The notes beneath the pieces were generated by a model that had not been told where the DNA came from, did no database searches, and saw nothing but the letters and a program-made list of their open reading frames with translations. From assembly GCA_019054805.1 (NCBI GenBank), contig JAHQIY010000039.1, positions 282,210 to 346,209 on the forward strand: 64,000 nt of DNA. The letters run 5' to 3'. Shown piece after piece: positions 35,501 to 48,850 of the stretch. The position numbers and the translations under genes are program-made. The stretch is from Brachionus manjavacas. Lineage: Eukaryota; Rotifera; Eurotatoria; Ploima; Brachionidae. Positions within the stretch are counted from its first letter, which is position 1. Every line of letters starts with the position of its first letter.

Positions 35501-38500
35501 ACTAGATAGATCTTGAAATTTTCTTGACTTTGGCTTTTACAGATCAAAAAAAGGTCAAAGATTCGAAAAGTTATGCGCATGCGAAACTTGCAAGTGATTA
35601 CCAATAACTGAGTTTTCAAATCACTGCAGAATGGTCAATTTTTTAGCTACGATAATGATTAATAGCTCAAATTCAAGAGCGCAAAAAGTTCTACATGATA
35701 CAATTTACAGGAGTCCAAAAAGTTAAAAGGACAAGAAATTAGGCGACTTCGAAAAAGAGCAAAAAACCCATTTTTTGACGTTTTTCAAAAAGGTTTTTTG
35801 CAATGAATTTTTCAAATTATGGAAAACCGAAGTTACCACTAGATAGATCTTGAAATTTTCTTGACTTTGGCTTTTACAGATCAAAAAAAGGTCAAAGATT
35901 CGAAAAGTTATGCGCATGCGAAACTTGCAAGTGATTACCAATAACTGAGTTTTCAAATCACTGCAGAATGGTCAATTTTTTAGCTACGATAATGATTAAT
36001 AGCTCAAATTCAAGAGCGCAAAAAGTTCTACATGATACAATTTACAGGAGTCCAAAAAGTTAAAAGGACAAGAAATTAGGCGACTTCGAAAAAGAGCAAA
36101 AAACCCATTTTTTGACGTTTTTCAAAAAGGTTTTTTGCAATGAATTTTTCAAATTATGGAAAACCGAAGTTACCACTAGATAGATCTTGAAATTTTCTTG
36201 ACTTTGGCTTTTACAGATCAAAATAGGTCAAAGATTCGAAAAGTTATGCGCATGCGAAACTTGCAAGTGATTACCAATAACTGAGTTTTCAAATCACTGC
36301 AGAATGGTCAATTTTTTAGCTACGATAATGATTAATAGCTCAAATTCAAGAGCGCAAAAAGTTCTACATGATACAATTTACAGGAGTCCAAAAAGTTAAA
36401 AGGACAAGAAATTAGGCGACTTCGAAAAAGAGCAAAAAACCCATTTTTTGACGTTTTTCAAAAAGGTTTTTTGCAATGAATTTTTCAAATTATGGAAAAC
36501 CGAAGTTACCACTAGATAGATCTTGAAATTTTCTTGACTTTGGCTTTTACAGATCAAAAAAAGGTCAAAGATTCGAAAAGTTATGCGCATGCGAAACTTG
36601 CAAGTGATTACCAATAACTGAGTTTTCAAATCACTGCAGAATGGTCAATTTTTTAGCTACGATAATGATTAATAGCTCAAATTCAAGAGCGCAAAAAGTT
36701 CTACATGATACAATTTACAGGAGTCCAAAAAGTTAAAAGGACAAGAAATTAGGCGACTTCGAAAAAGAGCAAAAAACCCATTTTTTGACGTTTTTCAAAA
36801 AGGTTTTTTGCAATGAATTTTTCAAATTATGGAAAACCGAAGTTACCACTAGATAGATCTTGAAATTTTCTTGACTTTGGCTTTTACAGATCAAAAAAAG
36901 GTCAAAGATTCGAAAAGTTATGCGCATGCGAAACTTGCAAGTGATTACCAATAACTGAGTTTTCAAATCACTGCAGAATGGTCAATTTTTTAGCTACGAT
37001 AATGATTAATAGCTCAAATTCAAGAGCGCAAAAAGTTCTACATGATACAATTTACAGGAGTCCAAAAAGTTAAAAGGACAAGAAATTAGGCGACTTCGAA
37101 AAAGAGCAAAAAACCCATTTTTTGACGTTTTTCAAAAAGGTTTTTTGCAATGAATTTTTCAAATTATGGAAAACCGAAGTTACCACTAGATAGATCTTGA
37201 AATTTTCTTGACTTTGGCTTTTACAGATCAAAAAAAGGTCAAAGATTCGAAAAGTTATGCGCATGCGAAACTTGCAAGTGATTACCAATAACTGAGTTTT
37301 CAAATCACTGCAGAATGGTCAATTTTTTAGCTACGATAATGATTAATAGCTCAAATTCAAGAGCGCAAAAAGTTCTACATGATACAATTTACAGGAGTCC
37401 AAAAAGTTAAAAGGACAAGAAATTAGGCGACTTCGAAAAAGAGCAAAAAACCCATTTTTTGACGTTTTTCAAAAAGGTTTTTTGCAATGAATTTTTCAAA
37501 TTATGGAAAACCGAAGTTACCACTAGATAGATCTTGAAATTTTCTTGACTTTGGCTTTTACAGATCAAAAAAAGGTCAAAGATTCGAAAAGTTATGCGCA
37601 TGCGAAACTTGCAAGTGATTACCAATAACTGAGTTTTCAAATCACTGCAGAATGGTCAATTTTTTAGCTACGATAATGATTAATAGCTCAAATTCAAGAG
37701 CGCAAAAAGTTCTACATGATACAATTTACAGGAGTCCAAAAAGTTAAAAGGACAAGAAATTAGGCGACTTCGAAAAAGAGCAAAAAACCCATTTTTTGAC
37801 GTTTTTCAAAAAGGTTTTTTGCAATGAATTTTTCAAATTATGGAAAACCGAAGTTACCACTAGATAGATCTTGAAATTTTCTTGACTTTGGCTTTTACAG
37901 ATCAAAATAGGTCAAAGATTCGAAAAGTTATGCGCATGCGAAACTTGCAAGTGATTACCAATAACTGAGTTTTCAAATCACTGCAGAATGGTCAATTTTT
38001 TAGCTACGATAATGATTAATAGCTCAAATTCAAGAGCGCAAAAAGTTCTACATGATACAATTTACAGGAGTCCAAAAAGTTAAAAGGACAAGAAATTAGG
38101 CGACTTCGAAAAAGAGCAAAAAACCCATTTTTTGACGTTTTTCAAAAAGGTTTTTTGCAATGAATTTTTCAAATTATGGAAAACCGAAGTTACCACTAGA
38201 TAGATCTTGAAATTTTCTTGACTTTGGCTTTTACAGATCAAAAAAAGGTCAAAGATTCGAAAAGTTATGCGCATGCGAAACTTGCAAGTGATTACCAATA
38301 ACTGAGTTTTCAAATCACTGCAGAATGGTCAATTTTTTAGCTACGATAATGATTAATAGCTCAAATTCAAGAGCGCAAAAAGTTCTACATGATACAATTT
38401 ACAGGAGTCCAAAAAGTTAAAAGGACAAGAAATTAGGCGACTTCGAAAAAGAGCAAAAAACCCATTTTTTGACGTTTTTCAAAAAGGTTTTTGCAATGAA

Positions 38501-41500
38501 TTTTTCAAATTATGGAAAACCGAAGTTACCACTAGATAGATCTTGAAATTTTCTTGACTTTGGCTTTTACAGATCAAAAAAGGTCAAAGATTCGAAAAGT
38601 TATGCGCATGCGAAACTTGCAAGTGATTACCAATAACTGAGTTTTCAAATCACTGCAGAATGGTCAATTTTTTAGCTACGATAATGATTAATAGCTCAAA
38701 TTCAAGAGCGCAAAAAGTTCTACATGATACAATTTACAGGAGTCCAAAAAGTTAAAAGGACAAGAAATTAGGCGACTTCGAAAAAGAGCAAAAAACCCAT
38801 TTTTTGACGTTTTTCAAAAAGGTTTTTTGCAATGAATTTTTCAAATTATGGAAAACCGAAGTTACCACTAGATAGATCTTGAAATTTTCTTGACTTTGGC
38901 TTTTACAGATCAAAAAAAGGTCAAAGATTCGAAAAGTTATGCGCATGCGAAACTTGCAAGTGATTACCAATAACTGAGTTTTCAAATCACTGCAGAATGG
39001 TCAATTTTTTAGCTACGATAATGATTAATAGCTCAAATTCAAGAGCGCAAAAAGTTCTACATGATACAATTTACAGGAGTCCAAAAAGTTAAAAGGACAA
39101 GAAATTAGGCGACTTCGAAAAAGAGCAAAAAACCCATTTTTTGACGTTTTTCAAAAAGGTTTTTTGCAATGAATTTTTCAAATTATGGAAAACCGAAGTT
39201 ACCACTAGATAGATCTTGAAATTTTCTTGACTTTGGCTTTTACAGATCAAAAAAAGGTCAAAGATTCGAAAAGTTATGCGCATGCGAAACTTGCAAGTGA
39301 TTACCAATAACTGAGTTTTCAAATCACTGCAGAATGGTCAATTTTTTAGCTACGATAATGATTAATAGCTCAAATTCAAGAGCGCAAAAAGTTCTACATG
39401 ATACAATTTACAGGAGTCCAAAAAGTTAAAAGGACAAGAAATTAGGCGACTTCGAAAAAGAGCAAAAAACCCATTTTTTGACGTTTTTCAAAAAGGTTTT
39501 TTGCAATGAATTTTTCAAATTATGGAAAACCGAAGTTACCACTAGATAGATCTTGAAATTTTCTTGACTTTGGCTTTTACAGATCAAAAAAAGGTCAAAG
39601 ATTCGAAAAGTTATGCGCATGCGAAACTTGCAAGTGATTACCAATAACTGAGTTTTCAAATCACTGCAGAATGGTCAATTTTTTAGCTACGATAATGATT
39701 AATAGCTCAAATTCAAGAGCGCAAAAAGTTCTACATGATACAATTTACAGGAGTCCAAAAAATTAAAAGGACAAGAAATTAGGCGACTTCGAAAAAGAGC
39801 AAAAAACCCATTTTTTGACGTTTTTCAAAAAGGTTTTTTGCAATGAATTTTTCAAATTATGGAAAACCGAAGTTACCACTAGATAGATCTTGAAATTTTC
39901 TTGACTTTGGCTTTTACAGATCAAAAAAAGGTCAAAGATTCGAAAAGTTATGCGCATGCGAAACTTGCAAGTGATTACCAATCACTGAGTTTTCAAATCA
40001 CTGCAGAATGGTCAATTTTTTAGCTACGATAATGATTAATAGCTCAAATTCAAGAGCGCAAAAAGTTCTACATGATACAATTTACAGGAGTCCAAAAAGT
40101 TAAAAGGACAAGAAATTAGGCGACTTCGAAAAAGAGCAAAAAACCCATTTTTTGACGTTTTTCAAAAAGGTTTTTTGCAATGAATTTTTCAAATTATGGA
40201 AAACCGAAGTTACCACTAGATAGATCTTGAAATTTTCTTGACTTTGGCTTTTACAGATCAAAATAGGTCAAAGATTCGAAAAGTTATGCGCATGCGAAAC
40301 TTGCAAGTGATTACCAATAACTGAGTTTTCAAATCACTGCAGAATGGTCAATTTTTTAGCTACGATAATGATTAATAGCTCAAATTCAAGAGCGCAAAAA
40401 GTTCTACATGATACAATTTACAGGAGTCCAAAAAGTTAAAAGGACAAGAAATTAGGCGACTTCGAAAAAGAGCAAAAAACCCATTTTTTGACGTTTTTCA
40501 AAAAGGTTTTTTGCAATGAATTTTTCAAATTATGGAAAACCGAAGTTACCACTAGATAGATCTTGAAATTTTCTTGACTTTGGCTTTTACAGATCAAAAA
40601 AAGGTCAAAGATTCGAAAAGTTATGCGCATGCGAAACTTGCAAGTGATTACCAATAACTGAGTTTTCAAATCACTGCAGAATGGTCAATTTTTTAGCTAC
40701 GATAATGATTAATAGCTCAAATTCAAGAGCGCAAAAAGTTCTACATGATACAATTTACAGGAGTCCAAAAAGTTAAAAGGACAAGAAATTAGGCGACTTC
40801 GAAAAAGAGCAAAAAACCCATTTTTTGACGTTTTTCAAAAAGGTTTTTTGCAATGAATTTTTCAAATTATGGAAAACCGAAGTTACCACTAGATAGATCT
40901 TGAAATTTTCTTGACTTTGGCTTTTACAGATCAAAATAGGTCAAAGATTCGAAAAGTTATGCGCATGCGAAACTTGCAAGTGATTACCAATAACTGAGTT
41001 TTCAAATCACTGCAGAATGGTCAATTTTTTAGCTACGATAATGATTAATAGCTCAAATTCAAGAGCGCAAAAAGTTCTACATGATACAATTTACAGGAGT
41101 CCAAAAAGTTAAAAGGACAAGAAATTAGGCGACTTCGAAAAAGAGCAAAAAACCCATTTTTTGACGTTTTTCAAAAAGGTTTTTTGCAATGAATTTTTCA
41201 AATTATGGAAAACCGAAGTTACCACTAGATAGATCTTGAAATTTTCTTGACTTTGGCTTTTACAGATCAAAAAAAGAACAAAGATTCGAAAAGTAATGCG
41301 CATGCGAAACTTGCAAGTGATTACCAATAACTGAGTTTTCAAATCACTGCAGAATGGTCAATTTTTTAGCTACGATAATGATTAATAGCTCAAATTCAAG
41401 AGCGCAAAAAGTTCTACATGATACAATTTACAGGAGTCCAAAAAGTTAAAAGGACAAGAAATTAGGCGACTTCGAAAAAGAGCAAAAAACCCATTTTTTG

Positions 41501-44500
41501 ACGTTTTTCAAAAAGGTTTTTTGCAATGAATTTTTCAAATTATGGAAAACCGAAGTTACCACTAGATAGATCTTGAAATTTTCTTGACTTTGGCTTTTAC
41601 AGATCAAAAAAAGGTCAAAGATTCGAAAAGTTATGCGCATGCGAAACTTGCAAGTGATTACCAATAACTGAGTTTTCAAATCACTGCAGAATGGTCAATT
41701 TTTTAGCTACGATAATGATTAATAGCTCAAATTCAAGAGCGCAAAAAGTTCTACATGATACAATTTACAGGAGTCCAAAAAGTTAAAAGGACAAGAAATT
41801 AGGCGACTTCGAAAAAGAGCAAAAAACCCATTTTTTGACGTTTTTCAAAAAGGTTTTTTGCAATGAATTTTTCAAATTATGGAAAACCGAAGTTACCACT
41901 AGATAGATCTTGAAATTTTCTTGACTTTGGCTTTTACAGATCAAAAAAAGGTCAAAGATTCGAAAAGTTATGCGCATGCGAAACTTGCAAGTGATTACCA
42001 ATAACTGAGTTTTCAAATCACTGCAGAATGGTCAATTTTTTAGCTACGATAATGATTAATAGCTCAAATTCAAGAGCGCAAAAAGTTCTACATGATACAA
42101 TTTACAGGAGTCCAAAAAGTTAAAAGGACAAGAAATTAGGCGACTTCAAAAAGGGCAAAAAACCCATTTTTTGACGTTTTTCAAAAAGGTTTTTTGCAAT
42201 GAATTTTTCAAATTATGGAAAACCGAAGTTACCACTAGATAGATCTTGAAATTTTCTTGACTTTGGCTTTTACAGATCAAAAAAAGGTCAAAGATTCGAA
42301 AAGTTATGCGCATGCGAAACTTGCAAGTGATTACCAATAACTGAGTTTTCAAATCACTGCAGAATGGTCAATTTTTTAGCTACGATAATGATTAATAGCT
42401 CAAATTCAAGAGCGCAAAAAGTTCTACATGATACAATTTACAGGAGTCCAAAAAGTTAAAAGGACAAGAAATTAGGCGACTTCGAAAAAGAGCAAAAAAC
42501 CCATTTTTTGACGTTTTTCAAAAAGGTTTTTTGCAATGAATTTTTCAAATTATGGAAAACCGAAGTTACCACTAGATAGATCTTGAAATTTTCTTGACTT
42601 TGGCTTTTACAGATCAAAAAAAGGTCAAAGATTCGAAAAGTTATGCGCATGCGAAACTTGCAAGTGATTACCAATAACTGAGTTTTCAAATCACTGCAGA
42701 ATGGTCAATTTTTTAGCTACGATAATGATTAATAGCTCAAATTCAAGAGCGCAAAAAGTTCTACATGATACAATTTACAGGAGTCCAAAAAATTTAAAGG
42801 ACAAGAAATTAGGCGACTTCGAAAAAGAGCAAAAAACCCATTTTTTGACGTTTTTCAAAAAGGTTTTTTGCAATGAATTTTTCAAATTATGGAAAACCGA
42901 AGTTACCACTAGATAGATCTTGAAATTTTCTTGACTTTGGCTTTTACAGATCAAAAAAAGGTCAAAGATTCGAAAAGTTATGCGCATGCGAAACTTGCAA
43001 GTGATTACCAATCACTGAGTTTTCAAATCACTGCAGAATGGTCAATTTTTTAGCTACGATAATGATTAATAGCTCAAATTCAAGAGCGCAAAAAGTTCTA
43101 CATGATACAATTTACAGGAGTCCAAAAAGTTAAAAGGACAAGAAATTAGGCGACTTCGAAAAAGAGCAAAAAACCCATTTTTTGACGTTTTTCAAAAAGG
43201 TTTTTTGCAATGAATTTTTCAAATTATGGAAAACCGAAGTTACCACTAGATAGATCTTGAAATTTTCTTGACTTTGGCTTTTACAGATCAAAATAGGTCA
43301 AAGATTCGAAAAGTTATGCGCATGCGAAACTTGCAAGTGATTACCAATCACTGAGTTTTCAAATCACTGCAGAATGGTCAATTTTTTAGCTACGATAATG
43401 ATTAATAGCTCAAATTCAAGAGCGCAAAAAGTTCTACATGATACAATTTACAGGAGTCCAAAAAGTTAAAAGGACAAGAAATTAGGCGACTTCGAAAAAG
43501 AGCAAAAAACCCATTTTTTGACGTTTTTCAAAAAGGTTTTTTGCAATGAATTTTTCAAATTATGGAAAACCGAAGTTACCACTAGATAGATCTTGAAATT
43601 TTCTTGACTTTGGCTTTTACAGATCAAAATAGGTCAAAGATTCGAAAAGTTATGCGCATGCGAAACTTGCAAGTGATTACCAATAACTGAGTTTTCAAAT
43701 CACTGCAGAATGGTCAATTTTTTAGCTACGATAATGATTAATAGCTCAAATTCAAGAGCGCAAAAAGTTCTACATGATACAATTTACAGGAGTCCAAAAA
43801 GTTAAAAGGACAAGAAATTAGGCGACTTCGAAAAAGAGCAAAAAACCCATTTTTTGACGTTTTTCAAAAAGGTTTTTTGCAATGAATTTTTCAAATTATG
43901 GAAAACCGAAGTTACCACTAGATAGATCTTGAAATTTTCTTGACTTTGGCTTTTACAGATCAAAATAGGTCAAAGATTCGAAAAGTTATGCGCATGCGAA
44001 ACTTGCAAGTGATTACCAATCACTGAGTTTTCAAATCACTGCAGAATGGTCAATTTTTTAGCTACGATAATGATTAATAGCTCAAATTCAAGAGCGCAAA
44101 AAGTTCTACATGATACAATTTACAGGAGTCCAAAAAGTTAAAAGGACAAGAAATTAGGCGACTTCGAAAAAGAGCAAAAAACCCATTTTTTGACGTTTTT
44201 CAAAAAGGTTTTTTGCAATGAATTTTTCAAATTATGGAAAACCGAAGTTACCACTAGATAGATCTTGAAATTTTCTTGACTTTGGCTTTTACAGATCAAA
44301 AAAAGGTCAAAGATTCGAAAAGTTATGCGCATGCGAAACTTGCAAGTGATTACCAATAACTGAGTTTTCAAATCACTGCAGAATGGTCAATTTTTTAGCT
44401 ACGATAATGATTAATAGCTCAAATTCAAGAGCGCAAAAAGTTCTACATGATACAATTTACAGGAGTCCAAAAAGTTAAAAGGACAAGAAATTAGGCGACT

Positions 44501-46828
44501 TCGAAAAAGAGCAAAAAACCCATTTTTTGACGTTTTTCAAAAAGGTTTTTTGCAATGAATTTTTCAAATTATGGAAAACCGAAGTTACCACTAGATAGAT
44601 CTTGAAATTTTCTTGACTTTGGCTTTTACAGATCAAAAAAAGGTCAAAGATTCGAAAAGTTATGCGCATGCGAAACTTGCAAGTGATTACCAATCACTGA
44701 GTTTTCAAATCACTGCAGAATGGTCAATTTTTTAGCTACGATAATGATTAATAGCTCAAATTCAAGAGCGCAAAAAGTTCTACATGATACAATTTACAGG
44801 AGTCCAAAAAGTTAAAAGGACAAGAAATTAGGCGACTTCGAAAAAGAGCAAAAAACCCATTTTTTGACGTTTTTCAAAAAGGTTTTTTGCAATGAATTTT
44901 TCAAATTATGGAAAACCGAAGTTACCACTAGATAGATCTTGAAATTTTCTTGACTTTGGCTTTTACAGATCAAAATAGGTCAAAGATTCGAAAAGTTATG
45001 CGCATGCGAAACTTGCAAGTGATTACCAATAACTGAGTTTTCAAATCACTGCAGAATGGTCAATTTTTTAGCTACGATAATGATTAATAGCTCAAATTCA
45101 AGAGCGCAAAAAGTTCTACATGATACAATTTACAGGAGTCCAAAAAGTTAAAAGGACAAGAAATTAGGCGACTTCGAAAAAGAGCAAAAAACCCATTTTT
45201 TGACGTTTTTCAAAAAGGTTTTTTGCAATGAATTTTTCAAATTATGGAAAACCGAAGTTACCACTAGATAGATCTTGAAATTTTCTTGACTTTGGCTTTT
45301 ACAGATCAAAAAAAGGTCAAAGATTCGAAAAGTTATGCGCATGCGAAACTTGCAAGTGATTACCAATAACTGAGTTTTCAAATCACTGCAGAATGGTCAA
45401 TTTTTTAGCTACGATAATGATTAATAGCTCAAATTCAAGAGCGCAAAAAGTTCTACATGATACAATTTACAGGAGTCCAAAAAGTTAAAAGGACAAGAAA
45501 TTAGGCGACTTCGAAAAAGAGCAAAAAACCCATTTTTTGACGTTTTTCAAAAAGGTTTTTTGCAATGAATTTTTCAAATTATGGAAAACCGAAGTTACCA
45601 CTAGATAGATCTTGAAATTTTCTTGACTTTGGCTTTTACAGATCAAAAAAGGTCAAAGATTCGAAAAGTTATGCGCATGCGAAACTTGCAAGTGATTACC
45701 AATAACTGAGTTTTCAAATCACTGCAGAATGGTCAATTTTTTAGCTACGATAATGATTAATAGCTCAAATTCAAGAGCGCAAAAAGTTCTACATGATACA
45801 ATTTACAGGAGTCCAAAAAGTTAAAAGGACAAGAAATTAGGCGACTTCGAAAAAGAGCAAAAAACCCATTTTTTGACGTTTTTCAAAAAGGTTTTTTGCA
45901 ATGAATTTTTCAAATTATGGAAAACCGAAGTTACCACTAGATAGATCTTGAAATTTTCTTGACTTTGGCTTTTACAGATCAAAAAAGGTCAAAGATTCGA
46001 AAAGTTATGCGCATGCGAAACTTGCAAGTGATTACCAATAACTGAGTTTTCAAATCACTGCAGAATGGTCAATTTTTTAGCTACGATAATGATTAATAGC
46101 TCAAATTCAAGAGCGCAAAAAGTTCTACATGATACAATTTACAGGAGTCCAAAAAGTTAAAAGGACAAGAAATTAGGCGACTTCGAAAAAGAGCAAAAAA
46201 CCCATTTTTTGACGTTTTTCAAAAAGGTTTTTTGCAATGAATTTTTCAAATTATGGAAAACCGAAGTTACCACTAGATAGATCTTGAAATTTTCTTGACT
46301 TTGGCTTTTACAGATCAAAATAGGTCAAAGATTCGAAAAGTTATGCGCATGCGAAACTTGCAAGTGATTACCAATAACTGAGTTTTCAAATCACTGCAGA
46401 ATGGTCAATTTTTTAGCTACGATAATGATTAATAGCTCAAATTCAAGAGCGCAAAAAGTTCTACATGATACAATTTACAGGAGTCCAAAAAGTTAAAAGG
46501 ACAAGAAATTAGGCGACTTCGAAAAAGAGCAAAAAACCCATTTTTTGACGTTTTTCAAAAAGGTTTTTTGCAATGAATTTTTCAAATTATGGAAAACCGA
46601 AGTTACCACTAGATAGATCTTGAAATTTTCTTGACTTTGGCTTTTACAGATCAAAATAGGTCAAAGATTCGAAAAGTTATGCGCATGCGAAACTTGCAAG
46701 TGATTACCAATAACTGAGTTTTCAAATCACTGCAGAATGGTCAATTTTTTAGCTACGATAATGATTAATAGCTCAAATTCAAGAGCGCAAAAAGTTCTAC
46801 ATGATACAATTTACAGGAGTCCAAAAAA

Positions 46829-48850
46829 TTAAAAGGACAAGAAATTAGGCGACTTCGAAAAAGAGCAAAAAACCCATTTTTTGACGTTTTTCAAAAAGGT
46901 TTTTTGCAATGAATTTTTCAAATTATGGAAAACCGAAGTTACCACTAGATAGATCTTGAAATTTTCTTGACTTTGGCTTTTACAGATCAAAAAAAGGTCA
47001 AAGATTCGAAAAGTTATGCGCATGCGAAACTTGCAAGTGATTACCAATAACTGAGTTTTCAAATCACTGCAGAATGGTCAATTTTTTAGCTACGATAATG
47101 ATTAATAGCTCAAATTCAAGAGCGCAAAAAGTTCTACATGATACAATTTACAGGAGTCCAAAAAATTAAAAGGACAAGAAATTAGGCGACTTCGAAAAAG
47201 AGCAAAAAACCCATTTTTTGACGTTTTTCAAAAAGGTTTTTTGCAATGAATTTTTCAAATTATGGAAAACCGAAGTTACCACTAGATAGATCTTGAAATT
47301 TTCTTGACTTTGGCTTTTACAGATCAAAAAAAGGTCAAAGATTCGAAAAGTTATGCGCATGCGAAACTTGCAAGTGATTACCAATAACTGAGTTTTCAAA
47401 TCACTGCAGAATGGTCAATTTTTTAGCTACGATAATGATTAATAGCTCAAATTCAAGAGCGCAAAAAGTTCTACATGATACAATTTACAGGAGTCCAAAA
47501 AATTAAAAGGACAAGAAATTAGGCGACTTCGAAAAAGAGCAAAAAACCCATTTTTTGACGTTTTTCAAAAAGGTTTTTTGCAATGAATTTTTCAAATTAT
47601 GGAAAACCGAAGTTACCACTAGATAGATCTTGAAATTTTCTTGACTTTGGCTTTTACAGATCAAAAAAAGGTCAAAGATTCGAAAAGTAATGCGCATGCG
47701 AAACTTGCAAGTGATTACCAATAACTGAGTTTTCAAATCACTGCAGAATGGTCAATTTTTTAGCTACGATAATGATTAATAGCTCAAATTCAAGAGCGCA
47801 AAAAGTTCTACATGATACAATTTACAGGAGTCCAAAAAATTAAAAGGACAAGAAATTAGGCGACTTCGAAAAAGAGCAAAAAACCCATTTTTTGACGTTT
47901 TTCAAAAAGGTTTTTTGCAATGAATTTTTCAAATTATGGAAAACCGAAGTTACCACTAGATAGATCTTGAAATTTTCTTGACTTTGGCTTTTACAGATCA
48001 AAAAAAGGTCAAAGATTCGAAAAGTTATGCGCATGCGAAACTTGCAAGTGATTACCAATAACTGAGTTTTCAAATCACTGCAGAATGGTCAATTTTTTAG
48101 CTACGATAATGATTAATAGCTCAAATTCAAGAGCGCAAAAAGTTCTACATGATACAATTTACAGGAGTCCAAAAAGTTAAAAGGACAAGAAATTAGGCGA
48201 CTTCGAAAAAGAGCAAAAAACCCATTTTTTGACGTTTTTCAAAAAGGTTTTTTGCAATGAATTTTTCAAATTATGGAAAACCGAAGTTACCACTAGATAG
48301 ATCTTGAAATTTTCTTGACTTTGGCTTTTACAGATCAAAAAAAGGTCAAAGATTCGAAAAGTTATGCGCATGCGAAACTTGCAAGTGATTACCAATAACT
48401 GAGTTTTCAAATCACTGCAGAATGGTCAATTTTTTAGCTACGATAATGATTAATAGCTCAAATTCAAGAGCGCAAAAAGTTCTACATGATACAATTTACA
48501 GGAGTCCAAAAAATTAAAAGGACAAGAAATTAGGCGACTTCGAAAAAGAGCAAAAAACCCATTTTTTGACGTTTTTCAAAAAGGTTTTTTGCAATGAATT
48601 TTTCAAATTATGGAAAACCGAAGTTACCACTAGATAGATCTTGAAATTTTCTTGACTTTGGCTTTTACAGATCAAAAAAAGGTCAAAGATTCGAAAAGTT
48701 ATGCGCATGCGAAACTTGCAAGTGATTACCAATAACTGAGTTTTCAAATCACTGCAGAATGGTCAATTTTTTAGCTACGATAATGATTAATAGCTCAAAT
48801 TCAAGAGCGCAAAAAGTTCTACATGATACAATTTACAGGAGTCCAAAAAA
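46829..48850 (+). repeat. Cluster of AAAATTAAAAGG variant monomers
   Basis: Five of six consecutive units have CCAAAAAATTAAAAGG where most of the array has CCAAAAAGTTAAAAGG. This local enrichment suggests spread by gene conversion or unequal exchange. Confidence 0.65.
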
